Source of the DNA: Pomphorhynchus laevis
Lineage: Eukaryota > Acanthocephala > Palaeacanthocephala > Echinorhynchida > Pomphorhynchidae
Direction: 5' to 3'
Length of the DNA: 64,000 bases
NCBI GenBank assembly: GCA_012934845.2
Contig: WNNJ02003205.1
Location: 1 to 64,000, forward strand
The notes beneath the pieces were generated by a model. It saw only the letters and a program-made list of their open reading frames with translations. It was not told the origin of the DNA and made no database searches. Positions 30,580-42,431 of this stretch are shown here, in pieces. Position 1 is the stretch's first letter, and each line of letters opens with the position of its first letter. Position numbers and translations under genes: made by a program.

Positions 30580-33500
30580 TTCTCCCCCACTACGTAGTCA
30601 TCCAAATACGAGGGTCTTTGTAGTCGTCTTCGGTTGCTGCGAAATAAATCGTCATTCGAGTCCTTTTGTCTAAATGTGGTTTATATCTCATCGTGTTGTT
30701 CGTCTCCATCATGTTTCTCTGGATTCCTATGGTCGGTCGTATCTTGAAATTCTTATTCAAACTGAACTAGTGATCACTTGTATAATGATGACCCTATGAC
30801 TAATTCCTCAGTATGTTGATAGTCTGGAGTACATATAGTGAATTCCTTGTTGATCGGATCAGGACTGGTACTTAGTTGGATTTTGTTCTTTTCCGTGTAT
30901 GTCTCTTCATCAGTATTAAACGCGTCCATATAGTTATGAACTCTACCATGAAACATATCACATGGTCCATGATCCTCGATACACGGAGCAAATTGTTTAG
31001 TCGACATTGTCGATTCGCGTCCATCACTTAAGCGGCCCTCTTCACTAAAGGATCGTACTTGCTCTTGCGATTTTGTTTCTTCAATAGCACGGGACCTGAA
31101 GAAAGTAGCAATGTCGGAATAATCCATCCAGTATAGGAACGGCGTTGGAATATCAGAAACCTTTCGTAAGGAGTTTCTCATGTTTGAGTACATAGGATAG
31201 AACGAATTGAGTGAAGTGCAGTTGAAAGGGAACTTTCCCAATGCTCGATGGGCAGTCGACGAGTTCGAAGATCAAGTTCGATGCTTCTCAACAGAATTCC
31301 GTTATATCTCTCCACCTGACCATTGCCAATGGGGTTGTAAGTTGTGCTTCTGCTACAGGCAACACCGTTTCTGTAGAAATAATCAGATAATTCGCCTGAT
31401 ATGAACGAGATTCCCCTATGGGAATGTACAAACGAGGGTGTACCGAATAGTGCGAATATCTGACTTAGACACTTTATCACCGTTTTGGTCGACATATCGG
31501 GACAAGCGAAGCCAAATGGGAACCGCGAGAATTCGTCCATCATTACAAGCAAATAACGATTTCTAGAAGTTGATGGCACGGGTCCCTTAAAATCGATTGA
31601 TATTTTTTCAAATGGTTGCGTAGCCGTAATCAGAGAAATGGCAGGAAGAAGATGGAATGACGGTCGCATTTTAGCACCCACCGCACAGTCCCCCACTACG
31701 CGCTTAACTTCATCGGTCGAGAATGGCGGGTTGCGTGAGCGGACAAAGTGTGTCAATCGTGTAATACCTGGATGATGACATAGGGTATCATGAATTAAAC
31801 GTAACTGAGATATAGACGTTTTAATTGCCGCACAACACACTCTAGACATTGCATCTGCTAAAATGTTATCATCTCCGCGACGATACGTAATGTGAAATTT
31901 GAACGGAGCCAATTCTAATCTCTATCGGATTAATTTTTCGTTCTTTATGCGACTTTGATTATTTGAGTAAACGAACGCCACGCTTCGGTGATCTGTTATA
32001 ATTTCAAAATGACGACTCAATAAGTAGTGTCTCCAATGTTTAATACTCTATACAATAGCTAGAGTCTCCTCTATTGCGGCGTAATGTTTAGCTCCATCGC
32101 GTAAGGTTCTAGAGAAAAATGCAACTGGTCGGTTTTTCTGTATCAACACTGCCGCGATACATGAATCCGATGCATCTGTCTCGACCGTAAAATTTTTTGT
32201 TTATCGATGTTAGCCATTGTTGCCTTCATAATTTCTTGTCTGAGATCATGTAATGCCTGTAACGCGTCGTCACACAATGGAAACGAATCGGATATTATAA
32301 TCGGTCGAATTTTCTCAGATAAACACAAATCCACTGGAATAGTGGGCAAACAACCCGAGTACCCGCTGTTTTTCAATTGACGTCGACGGTGGTTCCATAT
32401 CTTTGAGGACTTGTATGCGATCATTGTCTGGTTGTATCTCACCGAAAGTAATGACATAACCTAGCAGGTTAATTTGTTGTTTCCGAATTTCGGATTTATC
32501 TGCATTGATGGTCATACCGTATTTGCGAATGACATTCTGGAAGTCACGTAGATCAGATCATGATCTTCAGCTGAGTAACCGCAGACTATCACGTCGTCTA
32601 GATAGGCGAATACATCCTTGAGGTTCTGTTTAGCAATGATGCTTTCAATTGTTCTTTGAAAGACTGCTGGGGAATTGGTTAATCCGAATGGAACACGACA
32701 AAAGTGGTACAGTCGTCCTGCAGCTTCAAACGCGGTGTACATACGTTCATCAGAGTGAATCGGCAATTGGTGATACGCTGATTGTAAATCGAACTTACTA
32801 AACACTCTATAATCAGCGACCTTCTGTACAATGGTATCTATTCGAGGCAATTGGTAGGCGTCCAGAGGTGTGAATTTGTTTATAGTCTGTGCATAATCCA
32901 CGACCAGCCTAAGTTTCCCTCGTAGACACTGCACCACAATAACCTTTTCCCCCATGGTGATAGACTGAGTTCCTTAATATTCTCTTTAAGCATCAGATCA
33001 ACTTCTGTTTGAATAAATCGAATATGCTCTGAACTGTATTGTTGTGATCTGATGGCTACAGGTTCAGAATTGGTTACCAACTACGCAAACAACCGAGGTA
33101 GATCGACCTTTATCCGTGATAAGGCATTGAGATACAATGGACCGTTTGTACCCTTAAAGTCCATTGTAACGGACTCGTAATTCGACATAATTGGATGACC
33201 AAGTATAACGTCGTACCTGAGGTCAGGTAAACAGAGCAGGCGTATATCATTTTTGTTGCCGTTTGGAAGTTGAACGTTAGCAGAGCAGCAGCAAACAACC
33301 GTTGATGTTTGGCCTTTCGTCGCCATAGACACCGTTTCTCTTCATGGTGTGATATTCAGCTTGACCCGATTTACGAGCTTGAAGTCGATAAAGTTCTCGG
33401 AGCTGCCAGTGTCGAAAAGTGCAACCACATCACTACCGTTTACTTTGATGGTTTGTTCGGCTATATGAAGACCATGTTTACCCATAGATTTGAGCAGCAC

Positions 33501-34056
33501 TGTTGTCAAACGCTAATCTTTATGATAAGTGTCGATCATGTTGATACGAGATTTCTGTTTCGGTTTCGAGCGACATACTTTGGAAAAATGTCCAACTTTA
33601 CCGCACCCATTACATGTGCTATTACGCGCAGGACATGCCGATCTAACGTGCCACCCTCGCCCGCAAAAGAAACAAACCTTGGTTGTTGCAGCGAGAACTG
33701 CAGGATCATTTTTTGAATCAATTAATTGGTCGATTGATTGCATATTTGTTTGTCTACATGTGCTTAACTTATGTCGCACGAAGACCTCGTTTCGGGGCTT
33801 TACGTATAGCTGTTCCAATCGATTCATTGCTGCGTCGAACGACTCACATTCGCATATATATCATTAGACCATCGGACTGACATGATTAACCAACACCTCC
33901 AATCAATCGTTTGCTTGAAGCTCTGTCATTGATGTCAAATATTTCGAAAAGCAACGTTTCCAGTGCGCCTAGAGCAACGGAGCGTCCACATCGTTGGGCT
34001 GTGCTGCCAGAGCTTCCGGTTTGAAAATATTGCCAATTAACAATTGTTTATTAAAT

Positions 34057-34124
34057 TGTCCTAACGAGAGCTTTATTAAACAATCTACAAAACAATAATA
34101 AGTTAGTGTTCTTAGCATATGTCA
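34057..34124 (-). repeat. Gypsy LTR, right (5' LTR of the element)
   Basis: About 68 bp, TGTCCTAACGAGAGC to CATATGTCA. LTRs this short are unusual; both copies agree on the ends, so the limits are credible. Beyond it the Naiad sequence resumes at GTTGTG. Confidence 0.7.
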
Positions 34125-34439
34125 CACATGTTGTGTTTTATATTTTAATCATTATAATTAACTTCTTTCATCAGTATATCATAATAACGATTTTTGCATA
34201 TGAAGACAAAGTTATTACTAGCTTTATCAATAGTTATTATTATATAGTTATCCTTTAATTTAGTAAGTTCTTTATACATATCTTTATTAATTTTATCTTT
34301 CCTTTTGTAATTGTTTGTTATTTTCATTTTATTTTTAATTTTATCAAATATATAATCTTTCCAAATGTTTATCTTGGATATATTCAAGCTTTTACTATTA
34401 ATCAGCTTGCCAAAGTAAGCATTTAAGTTATTATTCAAA

Positions 34440-35035
34440 CTTTATACCCTTTTTATCCATTATAGAACAGTGACTTATAGTAATTGTTTCTAAACTCAAC
34501 TCACTACGTTCATATGTTGGATTTACATTTAAATCATTAGAATTAACCTCTTTCATTAGTATATCATAATAAAGATTTTTGCATATGAAGACAAAGTTAT
34601 TACTAGCTTTATCAATAGTTGTTATTATATAGTTATCCTTTAATTTAGTAAGTTCTGTATACATATCTTTATAAATTTGATTACTATGTATTCTATTCAT
34701 ATAAACATGAATGGTTTTAATGCACATTTAAATGCACTACATATAAACCTAGGATTTATTGGATTTTATGTAAATTTGGATTTCAATATAATATAGGTTT
34801 AGTTTTATTATCTGATTCAACCTTTATACCCTTTTTATCCATTATAGAACAGTGACTTGTAATAATTGTTTCTAAACTTAACTCACTACGTTCATATGTT
34901 GGATTTACATTTAAATCATTAGAATTAACCTCTTTCATTAGTATATCATAATAAAGCTTTTTGCATATGAAGACAAAGTTATTACTTGCTTTATCAATAG
35001 TAGTTATTATATAGTTATGCTTTAATTTAGTTTTT
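34440..35035 (-). repeat. Tandem duplication in Naiad N8
   Basis: Two direct units, 34440-34814 and 34815-35035, each begin CTTTATACCCTTTTTATCC and contain the CTACGTTCATATGTTGG and AGACAAAGTTATTACT blocks. The second is cut after TTATGCTTTAATTTAG. Differences between units are scattered single bases. Confidence 0.7.
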
Positions 35036-35040
35036 TTTTA

Positions 35041-35470
35041 ATTCGATAAAGAGAAAAAATATATAACGAAACCCAACGAATTAGACGAGCATGTTATGCG
35101 AATTAGACGAATACCACGCAAAAACTTAATGAACGAATTAAAAAATCGGGGGTGCAAATCACGAATAGTAAATCATCAAATAAACGCGAATAGGCGAATG
35201 AATCATAATGCTTCTAACAACTCGCAGTGTGGATGGAACAGAAAAACTCCAAATAGTGTTAGAACACAATCCGCTGTTAGACAATTTTAAATACGAATTA
35301 GCACGTCAATTAGAATCAACGTCACAGCATAATGAACCATTGAAAGTTATTTTTAAAGGCTAACAGAAGCATAGCAAAATACTAATTCGCTCACGGTTTG
35401 GTCATCAAAATAATCTCCCGCGTAATGAGAGCTCCAGATGTGGTGGCGAAATATGCGCCAAATGTGCAGT
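35041..35470 (+). other. Coding-like remnant, unrecognised
   Basis: Two overlapping frames look coding: 35096-35290 (Arg/Asn-rich) and, around 35215-35370, RSVDGTEKLQIVLEHNP then LLDNFKYELARQLES, followed in another frame by SRFGHQNNLPRN and CGGEICAKCA. The last cysteine group could be a zinc motif. No family was recognised; it may be a decayed transposon. Confidence 0.25.
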
Positions 35471-35583
35471 GATATATATATACATATATATCTATATATA
35501 ATCAATAATATCTATATATAATATCTATAAATATTATACTATATAATATCTATATATATTATAATATATATAATTTTATATAT
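35471..35583. repeat. AT-rich simple repeat
   Basis: Imperfect TATATA/ATATCTATATA units, at the 5' boundary of LINE A copy 5. TATATA runs also follow that copy's 3' end near 38475. Confidence 0.7.
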
Positions 35584-38470
35584 ACGGTTTCCGGCTCGGC
35601 TTTCTCAACACCACATCTATTCTCAATAAATCCGATCTTATCCTCAACCTATTCACCAAGCAATCCATCAATCTCTTCTGCCTCACCGAATCCTGGCACT
35701 CAGATTCCGACGACCTTTCCATTCACCGTCTGCTCTCTGCCGGTTGCTCACCTAGTCGAATCCGCCCGCCTCCTAAGCTCATCCCCTTCTAAATTCTCTA
35801 ATCATGGCGGCATCGTCGCATTCGCGGGTCACCCCGCGTCTCTTCGCAAAACCACTCCCTCTTTCAGTTATTACTCTTCTGAATTGCTCACTTGTTCTTC
35901 TAGCCCAATCACTTTAGATCTCGCCATTGTATACCGTCCTGATTTATCAGCTCTTACATCCTTATTTTTTACAGAACTCGCTGACCTCCTCTCTCATTGT
36001 TCTTTGTCCTCAATCACTTTACTCGTTATAGGCGACTTCAACATCCGCCTAGACCGTCCCTCTTCCACGGATTCTATCCGATTTATCAACATTCTATCCA
36101 CTACAATTACAAACTCATCTCCGCTGCCCCCACACATATCCTTGGCGGGACACTAGACATCATCGTTGTCCTGGATCGTTTTGCTGCATACACTCACTGT
36201 CCATCCCCGATACTGGTCTAGCTGATCACCTTCTCGTCACCCTGGATCTTACTTTCAATCACTCCCCGCTTCACACACTTACTATCCTTCGTCGTCCTTG
36301 GAGAAATCTTGACCTCCGCCTTCTCTCCGCCTTATTTTAATCGTCCTAATCTTCTCACATAATAACATTATCCTCTTCTCACGATATTGCCTTTATTTTC
36401 GACTCTGAACTCACATCTATTCTCGATCTGCTCTTGCCGTTTAAGCCTCAACCTAACCGTCGCTTGCACCGTGTCCCATGGTTTGACATCCAATGCCTAC
36501 TCTCAAAGCGTCAACTCCGTCATGCTTTTCGAATCTATCACCGCTTTCTCAGACGTGATATCCGCTTGCTCACTCCGTCTCAACGTGATTTCTATCTTAC
36601 TCTTCGCCGGTTTCATCTCCAACTATTATGTACCAAATTCAACTCCTTTTGGCAGCATAAAATCAATACTTTATTAAAATATAAGTCTCTCTGGCATACT
36701 TTTAACTTAATCCTTTCTCGCGCCTCTCCGTCTTGCAACATTAATCTTCATGATTATTCGTCATTTCTTCAGACCAAAGTATCCACGTTGCTCTCTCACA
36801 ACCTCGTCTCTATTCCATCTCACTGCTACTCCCCTCGCCACATCCTACCGGAACTCTTTCATATTATCCCTGTCTCACCTGCCAAAGTCTCATCTGTCCT
36901 CATGTTCTTGCTCAACAAAACCTCACCTGCCGATCCCCTGTCTACCCACATACTAAAATCCATATGCTCATCAATATCCCCTTTCCTCACAACCTTGTTT
37001 AACTCGTCCATCCGCAGTCGTATCTTTTCTTCATATTGGAAATCCGCAATCGTTCGTTCCCTACTAAAGAAACAATCGCTCGACCCTCCCTTCCTTCTAG
37101 CTATCGCCCCATTTCACTACTCCCTACTCTTTCTAGGCTCTTAGAAAGCCTCATCTTAAGACAGATCAACGTTTATTTCTCTTCATCCAAACTGTACCCT
37201 CCTTACCAATCCGCTTTCCGTTATAATCACTCCACAGAAATCGCCTGCATGAAAGTTTACAACGATTTACTCATTTTTCGTGACAAGGCTCTATATAGTG
37301 TACTCATCTCCCTCAATCTCTCATCCGTCTTCGACATCGTCGACCACTCCATCCTCCTTTCTTGATTACGGTTTTTCTTTCTTCTCCGTAGCATGGTTTG
37401 CATCATATCTATCCGACCGTTCTTTTCGAGTCTGTTCAAATTCATCATCCTCTCCTCCCATTCCTATATTTTGCGGGGTCCCACAAGGTCCAGTCCTAAG
37501 ACCCCTGTGTTTTTCTCCTACTAGGCGATCTCTCTCTCTGTTTATCAAACCTTACTCCTTTAACGTCATGCAAAACGCCGATGAGATCCTCATATATGCT
37601 CATGCACCTGCCCATCGCATAGGCGATACCGCAATTTCTGCCTCCAACTGTATTTCTATCTACAATCGTCTCTCCCATCTTTGTCTCGTTCTAAACCCAG
37701 ACAAGTCTAAAATAATGTTGAACCTTCCCCGTCAACCTAACATATCTCCTACCCCTGTATATTTTGCATCATCAATCATCCCCATAGTTCACAATCTCAC
37801 ATTCTTAGGATTCAATTTCAATGATCACCTTTTCCTTATACCCTTCGTTTGCGACAAGGTCCGCTCGTCTAACTTAATTCTCCGTGACATTCTCCCTATC
37901 CGCTATCTTATCGACTTCCATTCCTGTATGTATCTTCTCTCATCGTTTATTTTACATAAAATCGATTACTGCCTCAGCCTTTTCGCAAATTCTCCAAAAT
38001 CCATCATCCTACCCCTACAACGCATGATCAACTCCACAGTTCGAGTGCTTCTACGTCTCTGTCGCTTTTAACACACATCCACATATCTTGCTCAACTCTC
38101 TTGGCATACCATTCACATCCGCATACAACTCGGCCTTCTCGTAATTTTCGTCTCATCACTGTCGGCTCTCCATCGTTCACCAACCTCCCTTTCTTTGACG
38201 ACACTCGTCTCACCTCTCTATCACTGCGTTCCCGTCATTCCCTCTTACTCTACGTTCCCAATTACTCTAACAATTACGGTCCCCGATCCTTCCTCGTTGC
38301 CGCCCCACTCGCCTGAAATCAGCTCCCACTCGACGTCCGCCGCGCTCCATCCTTTATTGCATTCAAATACCGTCTCTGTATCCACCTCTTTAAAACATGA
38401 TTTAGATGTGTTTGTTGTTGTGATCATGTAAGCGTGCGCGGGTACGCATTTGCCACGTAAAAATAAACTT
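35584..38470 (+). mobile_element. LINE family A, copy 5 (ORF2 nearly full length, broken)
   Basis: Plus strand. It begins in the endonuclease (FRLGFLN-type start), passes LTESWH, NHGGIVAF, IGDFNIRLDRP, the linker QRDFYLTLRRFHLQLL, RT motifs SSYRPISLLPTLS, VFDIVDHSIL, CGVPQGPV, an ADE-box (VMQNADEILIY) where YADD is expected, and FANSPKSIILPLQRM, ending ACGCATTTGCCACG near 38456. ORF1 is absent (5' truncation). At least six frame changes are seen when following the protein. Diverged from A1, hence older. Confidence 0.8.
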
Positions 38471-38535
38471 ATAAGTTATATATAACACAACTTTTCAAGA
38501 AAAGTTATAAGTGTTCAAGTTAATTACAATTGAAC

Positions 38536-38565
38536 TGAAGAAGGCAATTCAAAAAGGCCGAAAAG
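38536..38565 (+). ncRNA. Degenerate hammerhead-ribozyme motif of PLE type
   Basis: CTGAAGA, then AGGC, a loop, GGCC, then GAAAA. The core CUGANGA ... GAAA with a short GGC/GCC stem II is the form found in terminal repeats of Penelope-like elements. A possible stem I (TTCAA...TTGAA) lies just upstream. The cleavage-site side is not convincing, so it is likely inactive. Confidence 0.35.
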
Positions 38566-38780
38566 CTTTTCTAATAAACAGTGACAAACAATTGTCTGTT
38601 GATCTTCGATTTGTTGATCACTCTATCTCTCTATTTATATGTTAAAAACTGCTGTCGGTACTTTACTGGACTACACTCAACGATCAGCATACTATTCGTC
38701 ACTACTAGACGTCAGAGATGACCGGCAGCGCTCATCAGTAGTATGAGCCATCTCGATAACGTTTCGGCTGCATGCGTGAC

Positions 38781-38838
38781 TTTTGAAAAAGAGCATGTCT
38801 GATAAATTGCTTGAGTTCGGAAATTCTCTTTTTCAAAA
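38781..38838. repeat. Perfect 13-bp inverted repeat
   Basis: TTTTGAAAAAGAG at 38781-38793 and its complement CTCTTTTTCAAAA at 38826-38838, with a 32-base loop. It lies about 55 bp before the first conserved residues of LINE D copy 2, so it could belong to that element's 5' end or to the PLE remnant. Confidence 0.6.
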
Positions 38839-39166
38839 ATAATATAATATTAATATATTGTTATATTAATATTAATTATATTATTAATATTAGAGCGTAG
38901 ATTACAAATGTGGAAGTGCGGTGATGTTTACAATCTTTTATACGAGGCAAGATTTGCACAGAGATTAAAAATGGAGGGCGTGAAAAGTTGCAAAATTAAT
39001 GATAATGCACAGGTGACGAAAAGAGCTATTAACTTGATAAAGAATGGTATGATTATGAAAGCTGCACCAACATTAAAAGACACCCCTCGAAGTGTCTTAT
39101 CTCTAAGTTCTATGACAGGAGGAAAGTAAATACTTTCAGAACTGCAGGAGATGCATTCCGTCGGAT

Positions 39167-40310
39167 GTGAAAGAGGGGTTGCTATTATCAGAAAATATCG
39201 GCGGGTATAAGGAGCATCATCACATGCGTTTCTTTAATATTGAACCTGAGGATGTTATATTTGCTGCCAAAAAAACCAAAAGCTCAGCAGGCCCATCTGG
39301 TATGGATGCTTGTAACTGGTACAAACTCCTTACGGAACATGATCATGAATCCAGCAGACTTACCTCATTAATATGTGACTTTGCAATTAAAATAGAAACG
39401 GAAACTGTAGATCCGCAGAAACTCATTGCATATACAGCATGTACACTAATACCAGTAGACAATGATCCAGGTGTTAGACCTATTGGGATAGGCGAGGTTA
39501 TACGAATAATTGTAGGAAGAGTAGTAATGAAGCACGTAAGGGAGGATATCATGTCGGTTTGCATGGATACACAATTTTGTGTCGGGCAAAGAAGCGGAAT
39601 TGAATCAGCGATACACTCTGTTTGTCATGCTTTCGAAGAAGACAATAGTAGATGCATACTTCTGATAGATGCTAAAAATGCATTCAATAATCTGAATCGA
39701 AAAATGGCTCTTCAAAATATGAAGCATATATGTCCTTCGTAAAAATTGTATTTTGAAAAATACGTATGGAGTACCTTCCCAGTTAATCTTGAGTGATATC
39801 ACATTGTTGTCCTCAGAGGGGTTTACGCAAGGGGATCCTTTATTGATTGCAGTATTTGCCATTTCTATTTTACCTCTAATATATGAATTGCAAAGGATTG
39901 CACCAGGTGCAACCCATAAATGGTATGCAGATGACGGTGCATGTGTTGGAACGATATATGAGATAGCACGTGTCTGGAAAACATTAAAAGCTAAAGGGCC
40001 AATATTCGGATATTATGTCAATCCTGCCAAGTCAACTATACTTTTAAAAGACCGAATCGTTGTAGAGAAAGAAAATATATTAAACAAAGACAAAGTTCAA
40101 ATGAAATATGACGGTGTGAGATATCTCGGTAGCTTTATTGGAAATTCAGAATTTGTGGAGAATAGATGCTGTGAATGTGCTAACGTATGGGTGGAGGAAA
40201 TGAATAGGCTTAATAAAGTAGTTGATTACGAGGCCTTTGCGGGATACATTTTACTTACAAGGGCTTTGCAACACAGACAGATTCACCTTCTTCGAACCTG
40301 CAAAACATAA
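39167..40310 (+). pseudogene. Family D copy 2 reverse transcriptase
   Basis: Two frames joined near 39740. Motifs in order: SSAGPSGMDACNWYKLL, TACTLIPVDNDPGVRPIGIG, FCVGQRSGIESAIHSV, LLIDAKNAFNNLNRK (motif A), SSEGFTQGDPLLIAVFA (motif B), HKWYADDGACVG (motif C), GYYVNPAKSTILLK (motif D) and VRYLGSFIGNSEF (motif E). 'TQGDPL...WYADD' plus 'TACrLi..d..pGvRPIGIGE' marks a distinct non-LTR lineage also seen in corals, sponges and oomycetes; I believe it belongs to RLE-type elements, but the clade name is uncertain. Confidence 0.7.
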
Positions 40311-40759
40311 TCGAGCTGGTTTATGCATTATCGTTCGTTATTATTTGGGAAGTTACTGCCTAGGATGTTGGGCATGCATATTGACGACAAAGAAATGGAG
40401 AAGATTTTAAGACTTCCGAATCATCACGGAGGCCTGGGAATCCGGGATATTACATGCACTTTAACCGATGAATACATAAACTCCCTCAGGATTTGTAAAC
40501 CAGCAATGGACGGTCATTATGAAGAGGAGTAATTTTTGCAAAAGGCCGTAATTGCGTCAATCAGAAAAGAGAAAGAACATCGGGTAATGAATGTAAAAAA
40601 AAGAGATGATCGCTTCCTCAAGAATAAACATAGAGACAGTCATATGAAATGCAAGTGTCATCGGAGCATCATCCTGTCTCAGCCCACACAATGGCATGAT
40701 AGAGCTATTCCTTAACTCTACTGAGTTCCATGATGCCCTGTAACAGAAAATATCCTATT

Positions 40760-41129
40760 TGAAAAGACAACAACGACAAGAGACAGAAATGCGAGAGCTG
40801 ATATAAGCTGCTCTGGGCTTTATGGGCACATTACGAAGAGATCCTTCTTGGATATATCTATGTACAATTCACTTGCTCCGTCTTATGTTTGGTCTAGGAA
40901 TGAATGCCCATTTGATTATCACGAGCGCAGAAAAGTCGCAAAGTACGAAGAGCGAATCAGATTAGTTGAGAATGCAAATTTCTCGCCGATAATTATCTCA
41001 TCGGTTGGAGGTTTTGGAAAGACAACTGATAAATTATTGAAACGGATTGCCCAAAAAAGTGAGAATAAAAATGACAAATATGCCCAAATTATTCGCAGAT
41101 CTCGGAATATGATATCCACTGTAATCTGA
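40760..41129 (+). pseudogene. Family D copy 2 endonuclease-like C-terminus
   Basis: The frame carries RDRNARADISCSGLYG, then RSFLDISMYNSLAPSY, then HERRKVAKYEERIRLVENA, FSPIIISSVGGFGK and a final helix. The D/E and K positions around ADI...LDI...Y.ERI are compatible with a PD-(D/E)XK nuclease, the restriction-like endonuclease placed after the RT in early-branching LINEs. Fold and catalytic residues are inferred, not proved. Confidence 0.5.
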
Positions 41130-41150
41130 AGACGGTATCGATGACAATAA

Positions 41151-42022
41151 GGGAAAAATTATTTGTCAGACGATACTCATATACTTTACGCGCAAATATT
41201 AATACTACGAATAATTGATATAATGAAGAAACAACTTAGCGAGAGTAATTTCAAAGTCTGAACAAAAAGTTGTCATGGGATTTGCTTTGATTTTCAGGAT
41301 TCAAGGTTCATCAAATGATCCAAGTTTGTTTTTCAATAATATTCTTTAATTTCACATAATTCATTTTGTTAATAATATTCACTTTATTTTACTTCATGCT
41401 TTTATTTTAATTTTTATAACTCGATTTTATTGTTCTGTATGACAATATAAATAGGACAATTAGTAAAAATATTACTTGAATTTGAATAAACCCATCATAT
41501 CACAAATGCATTCGTATATCAGATATATACGATGAATATAAAAATATGTGATTGTATGTATTTCGGGCGTAATTGCTTTAAACCAGAAAAGGCCAATTAA
41601 TATCTTTCTAAAAACTATATGTATATTTTTTCAAGAAAAGATATTCTTAGATTAGAATTAAAAAGTCTATACGACAATTATTAGTGGGGGGTCAAAACGA
41701 TTATGCTAATATATGTAATTTCACTTTCGTAAAATTACTGTTATGATAATTATTATTGACCTTTGTGTTATTATTATAACACAAACGTGTTTTAAAAATT
41801 TTAAAAATTAAAGAAATTTTAAAAATTTAAAAATTTAAAATGTTAAAAAAATTTAAGAAACTACTGTTTTCAATATACTAATACATGTTGATTTTTGAAG
41901 TGCACAATTATACAAAATCTACGGAAGCGTGCACAATGTGGTATATTTTGATTGCGAGCAGAATCACTTAAAGACACGCGGTATATTATCATGATTTATA
42001 TTTTTCCTACAAATGCTATTAG
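41151..42022. other. AT-rich intronic stretch
   Basis: No gene recognised. Several AT-rich runs (41780-41860). If the exon model is right, this is the 3' end of the large intron; a pyrimidine-rich tract and CTATTAG acceptor end it at 42022. Confidence 0.35.
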
Positions 42023-42268
42023 ACATCTCAAATGGATATTCTGTCAGCAGTTTAACCCAACTAATTGCCCAGTTACGCCAATTAGCGGTTACAACATTAT
42101 GATTATTATTGTAATAATTATCTGTTATAGGAAATAGCAAGCACCGATATCTGTATGATCGATAATATAAACAGAATTTCACAACTGGAAGATAATCAAA
42201 TTCAAAGCTACAAGTTGTTAGCGATTATTCGTCAAACTGTGATTGGAATGTCATGTTCGGGTTGTACG
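42023..42268 (+). CDS. Host gene internal exons: RAD51-paralogue-like, Walker B region
   Basis: First part 42023-42087 (after the CTATTAG acceptor) reads DISNGYSVSSLTQLIAQLRQ and LA; second part 42131-42268 (after TCTGTTATAG) reads EIASTDICMIDNINRISQLE, then DNQIQSYKLLAIIRQ and so on to SGCT, ending at a consensus donor GTAAGT. They join in phase 0 across a 43-base gap whose donor (GTTACA) is poor, so that junction is weak. TDICMIDNI is a Walker B-like strand and 'Q.YKLLAIIRQ' the helix after it, as in XRCC2/RAD51D-type proteins. The last exon (46547) supplies the next strand. Confidence 0.4.
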
Positions 42269-42431
42269 GTAAGTAATCGCATAACTGCAAGAAAGCATTT
42301 AATTTCTTTAGTATCCGGTCAGGTATCATCAATAATAATATCAATAATTTTTAATCAGGTAACATTATTTAATTTATTTATAAATTAAAATAAAAATATC
42401 TTTTATAATATTGTCACTATGTTTGTTAGCG

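Larger units (their letters stand above)
30483..34124 (-). mobile_element. Ty3/Gypsy LTR retrotransposon, broken, inside Naiad N8
   Basis: Minus-strand fossil of about 3.6 kb. In element order it holds a CCHC zinc-knuckle region (about 33830-33510), a pepsin-like protease (about 33450-33080), RT (about 33080-32510), RNase H (about 32300-31900) and an integrase with core (31912-31178), then an untranslated 3' part. RT wording (FSKFDLQSAYHQ, FAYLDDVIV) and integrase wording (SIDFKGPVP) fit Ty3/Gypsy, perhaps the CsRn1-like branch. The coding region has roughly half a dozen or more breaks and most of gag is absent. It is younger than the Naiad it interrupts, but LTR differences show it is not recent. 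Confidence 0.8.
29021..35035 (-). mobile_element. Naiad-type PLE (N8), split by a Gypsy element
   Basis: Minus strand. The 3' end is at 29021; RT parts run to 30482 (YMFRYIDDICVFN box, GVPMGGNCSP, LYLNKILK). A Gypsy element interrupts it (30483-34124); the copy resumes at 34125-34437 with KLTNKMKITNN-type linker and the DKASNNFVF motif. Beyond that, 34440-35035 repeats the region around the DKG and YERSELSLETI motif in two tandem units. The 5' GIY-YIG part is missing. Several breaks. Confidence 0.75.
38471..38894. other. Remnant region with PLE-like hammerhead motif and inverted repeat
   Basis: No coding frame. It contains a CTGAAGA...GGCCGAAAA motif (38536-38565) and a perfect 13-bp inverted repeat (38781-38838), described separately. 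It also has an ACGTTTCGGC block near 38760, whose complement GCCGAAACG is common in PLE terminal repeats. Probably the remains of a PLE terminal region, ending where LINE D copy 2 begins. Confidence 0.4.
38895..41150 (+). mobile_element. LINE family D, copy 2 (RLE-type non-LTR), nearly complete C-terminal half
   Basis: Plus strand. It starts at LQMWKCGDVYNLLYEAR (homologous to copy 1's LNLWQQFRFRELFDES), then a helical segment to 39129, RT (39167-40310 in two frames), thumb and connection (40311-40530), and an endonuclease-like C-terminus (40760-41129). The CXC N-terminus is absent, so the copy is 5'-truncated. RT active site WYADDGACVG is intact. Frame changes occur near 39125, 39740, 40310 and 40530-40790. 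Confidence 0.7.

Noticed and set aside
33309-33880. Plus-strand frames opposite the Gypsy element
   Set aside because: Antisense shadows of the zinc-knuckle and protease part.
38690-38775. CTGATGAGCGCTGCC and GCCGAAACG on the minus strand as a second hammerhead
   Set aside because: The order could fit a stem II-open form, but stem II does not pair beyond the first position and no cleavage triplet is placed correctly. Kept only as a hint of a PLE remnant.
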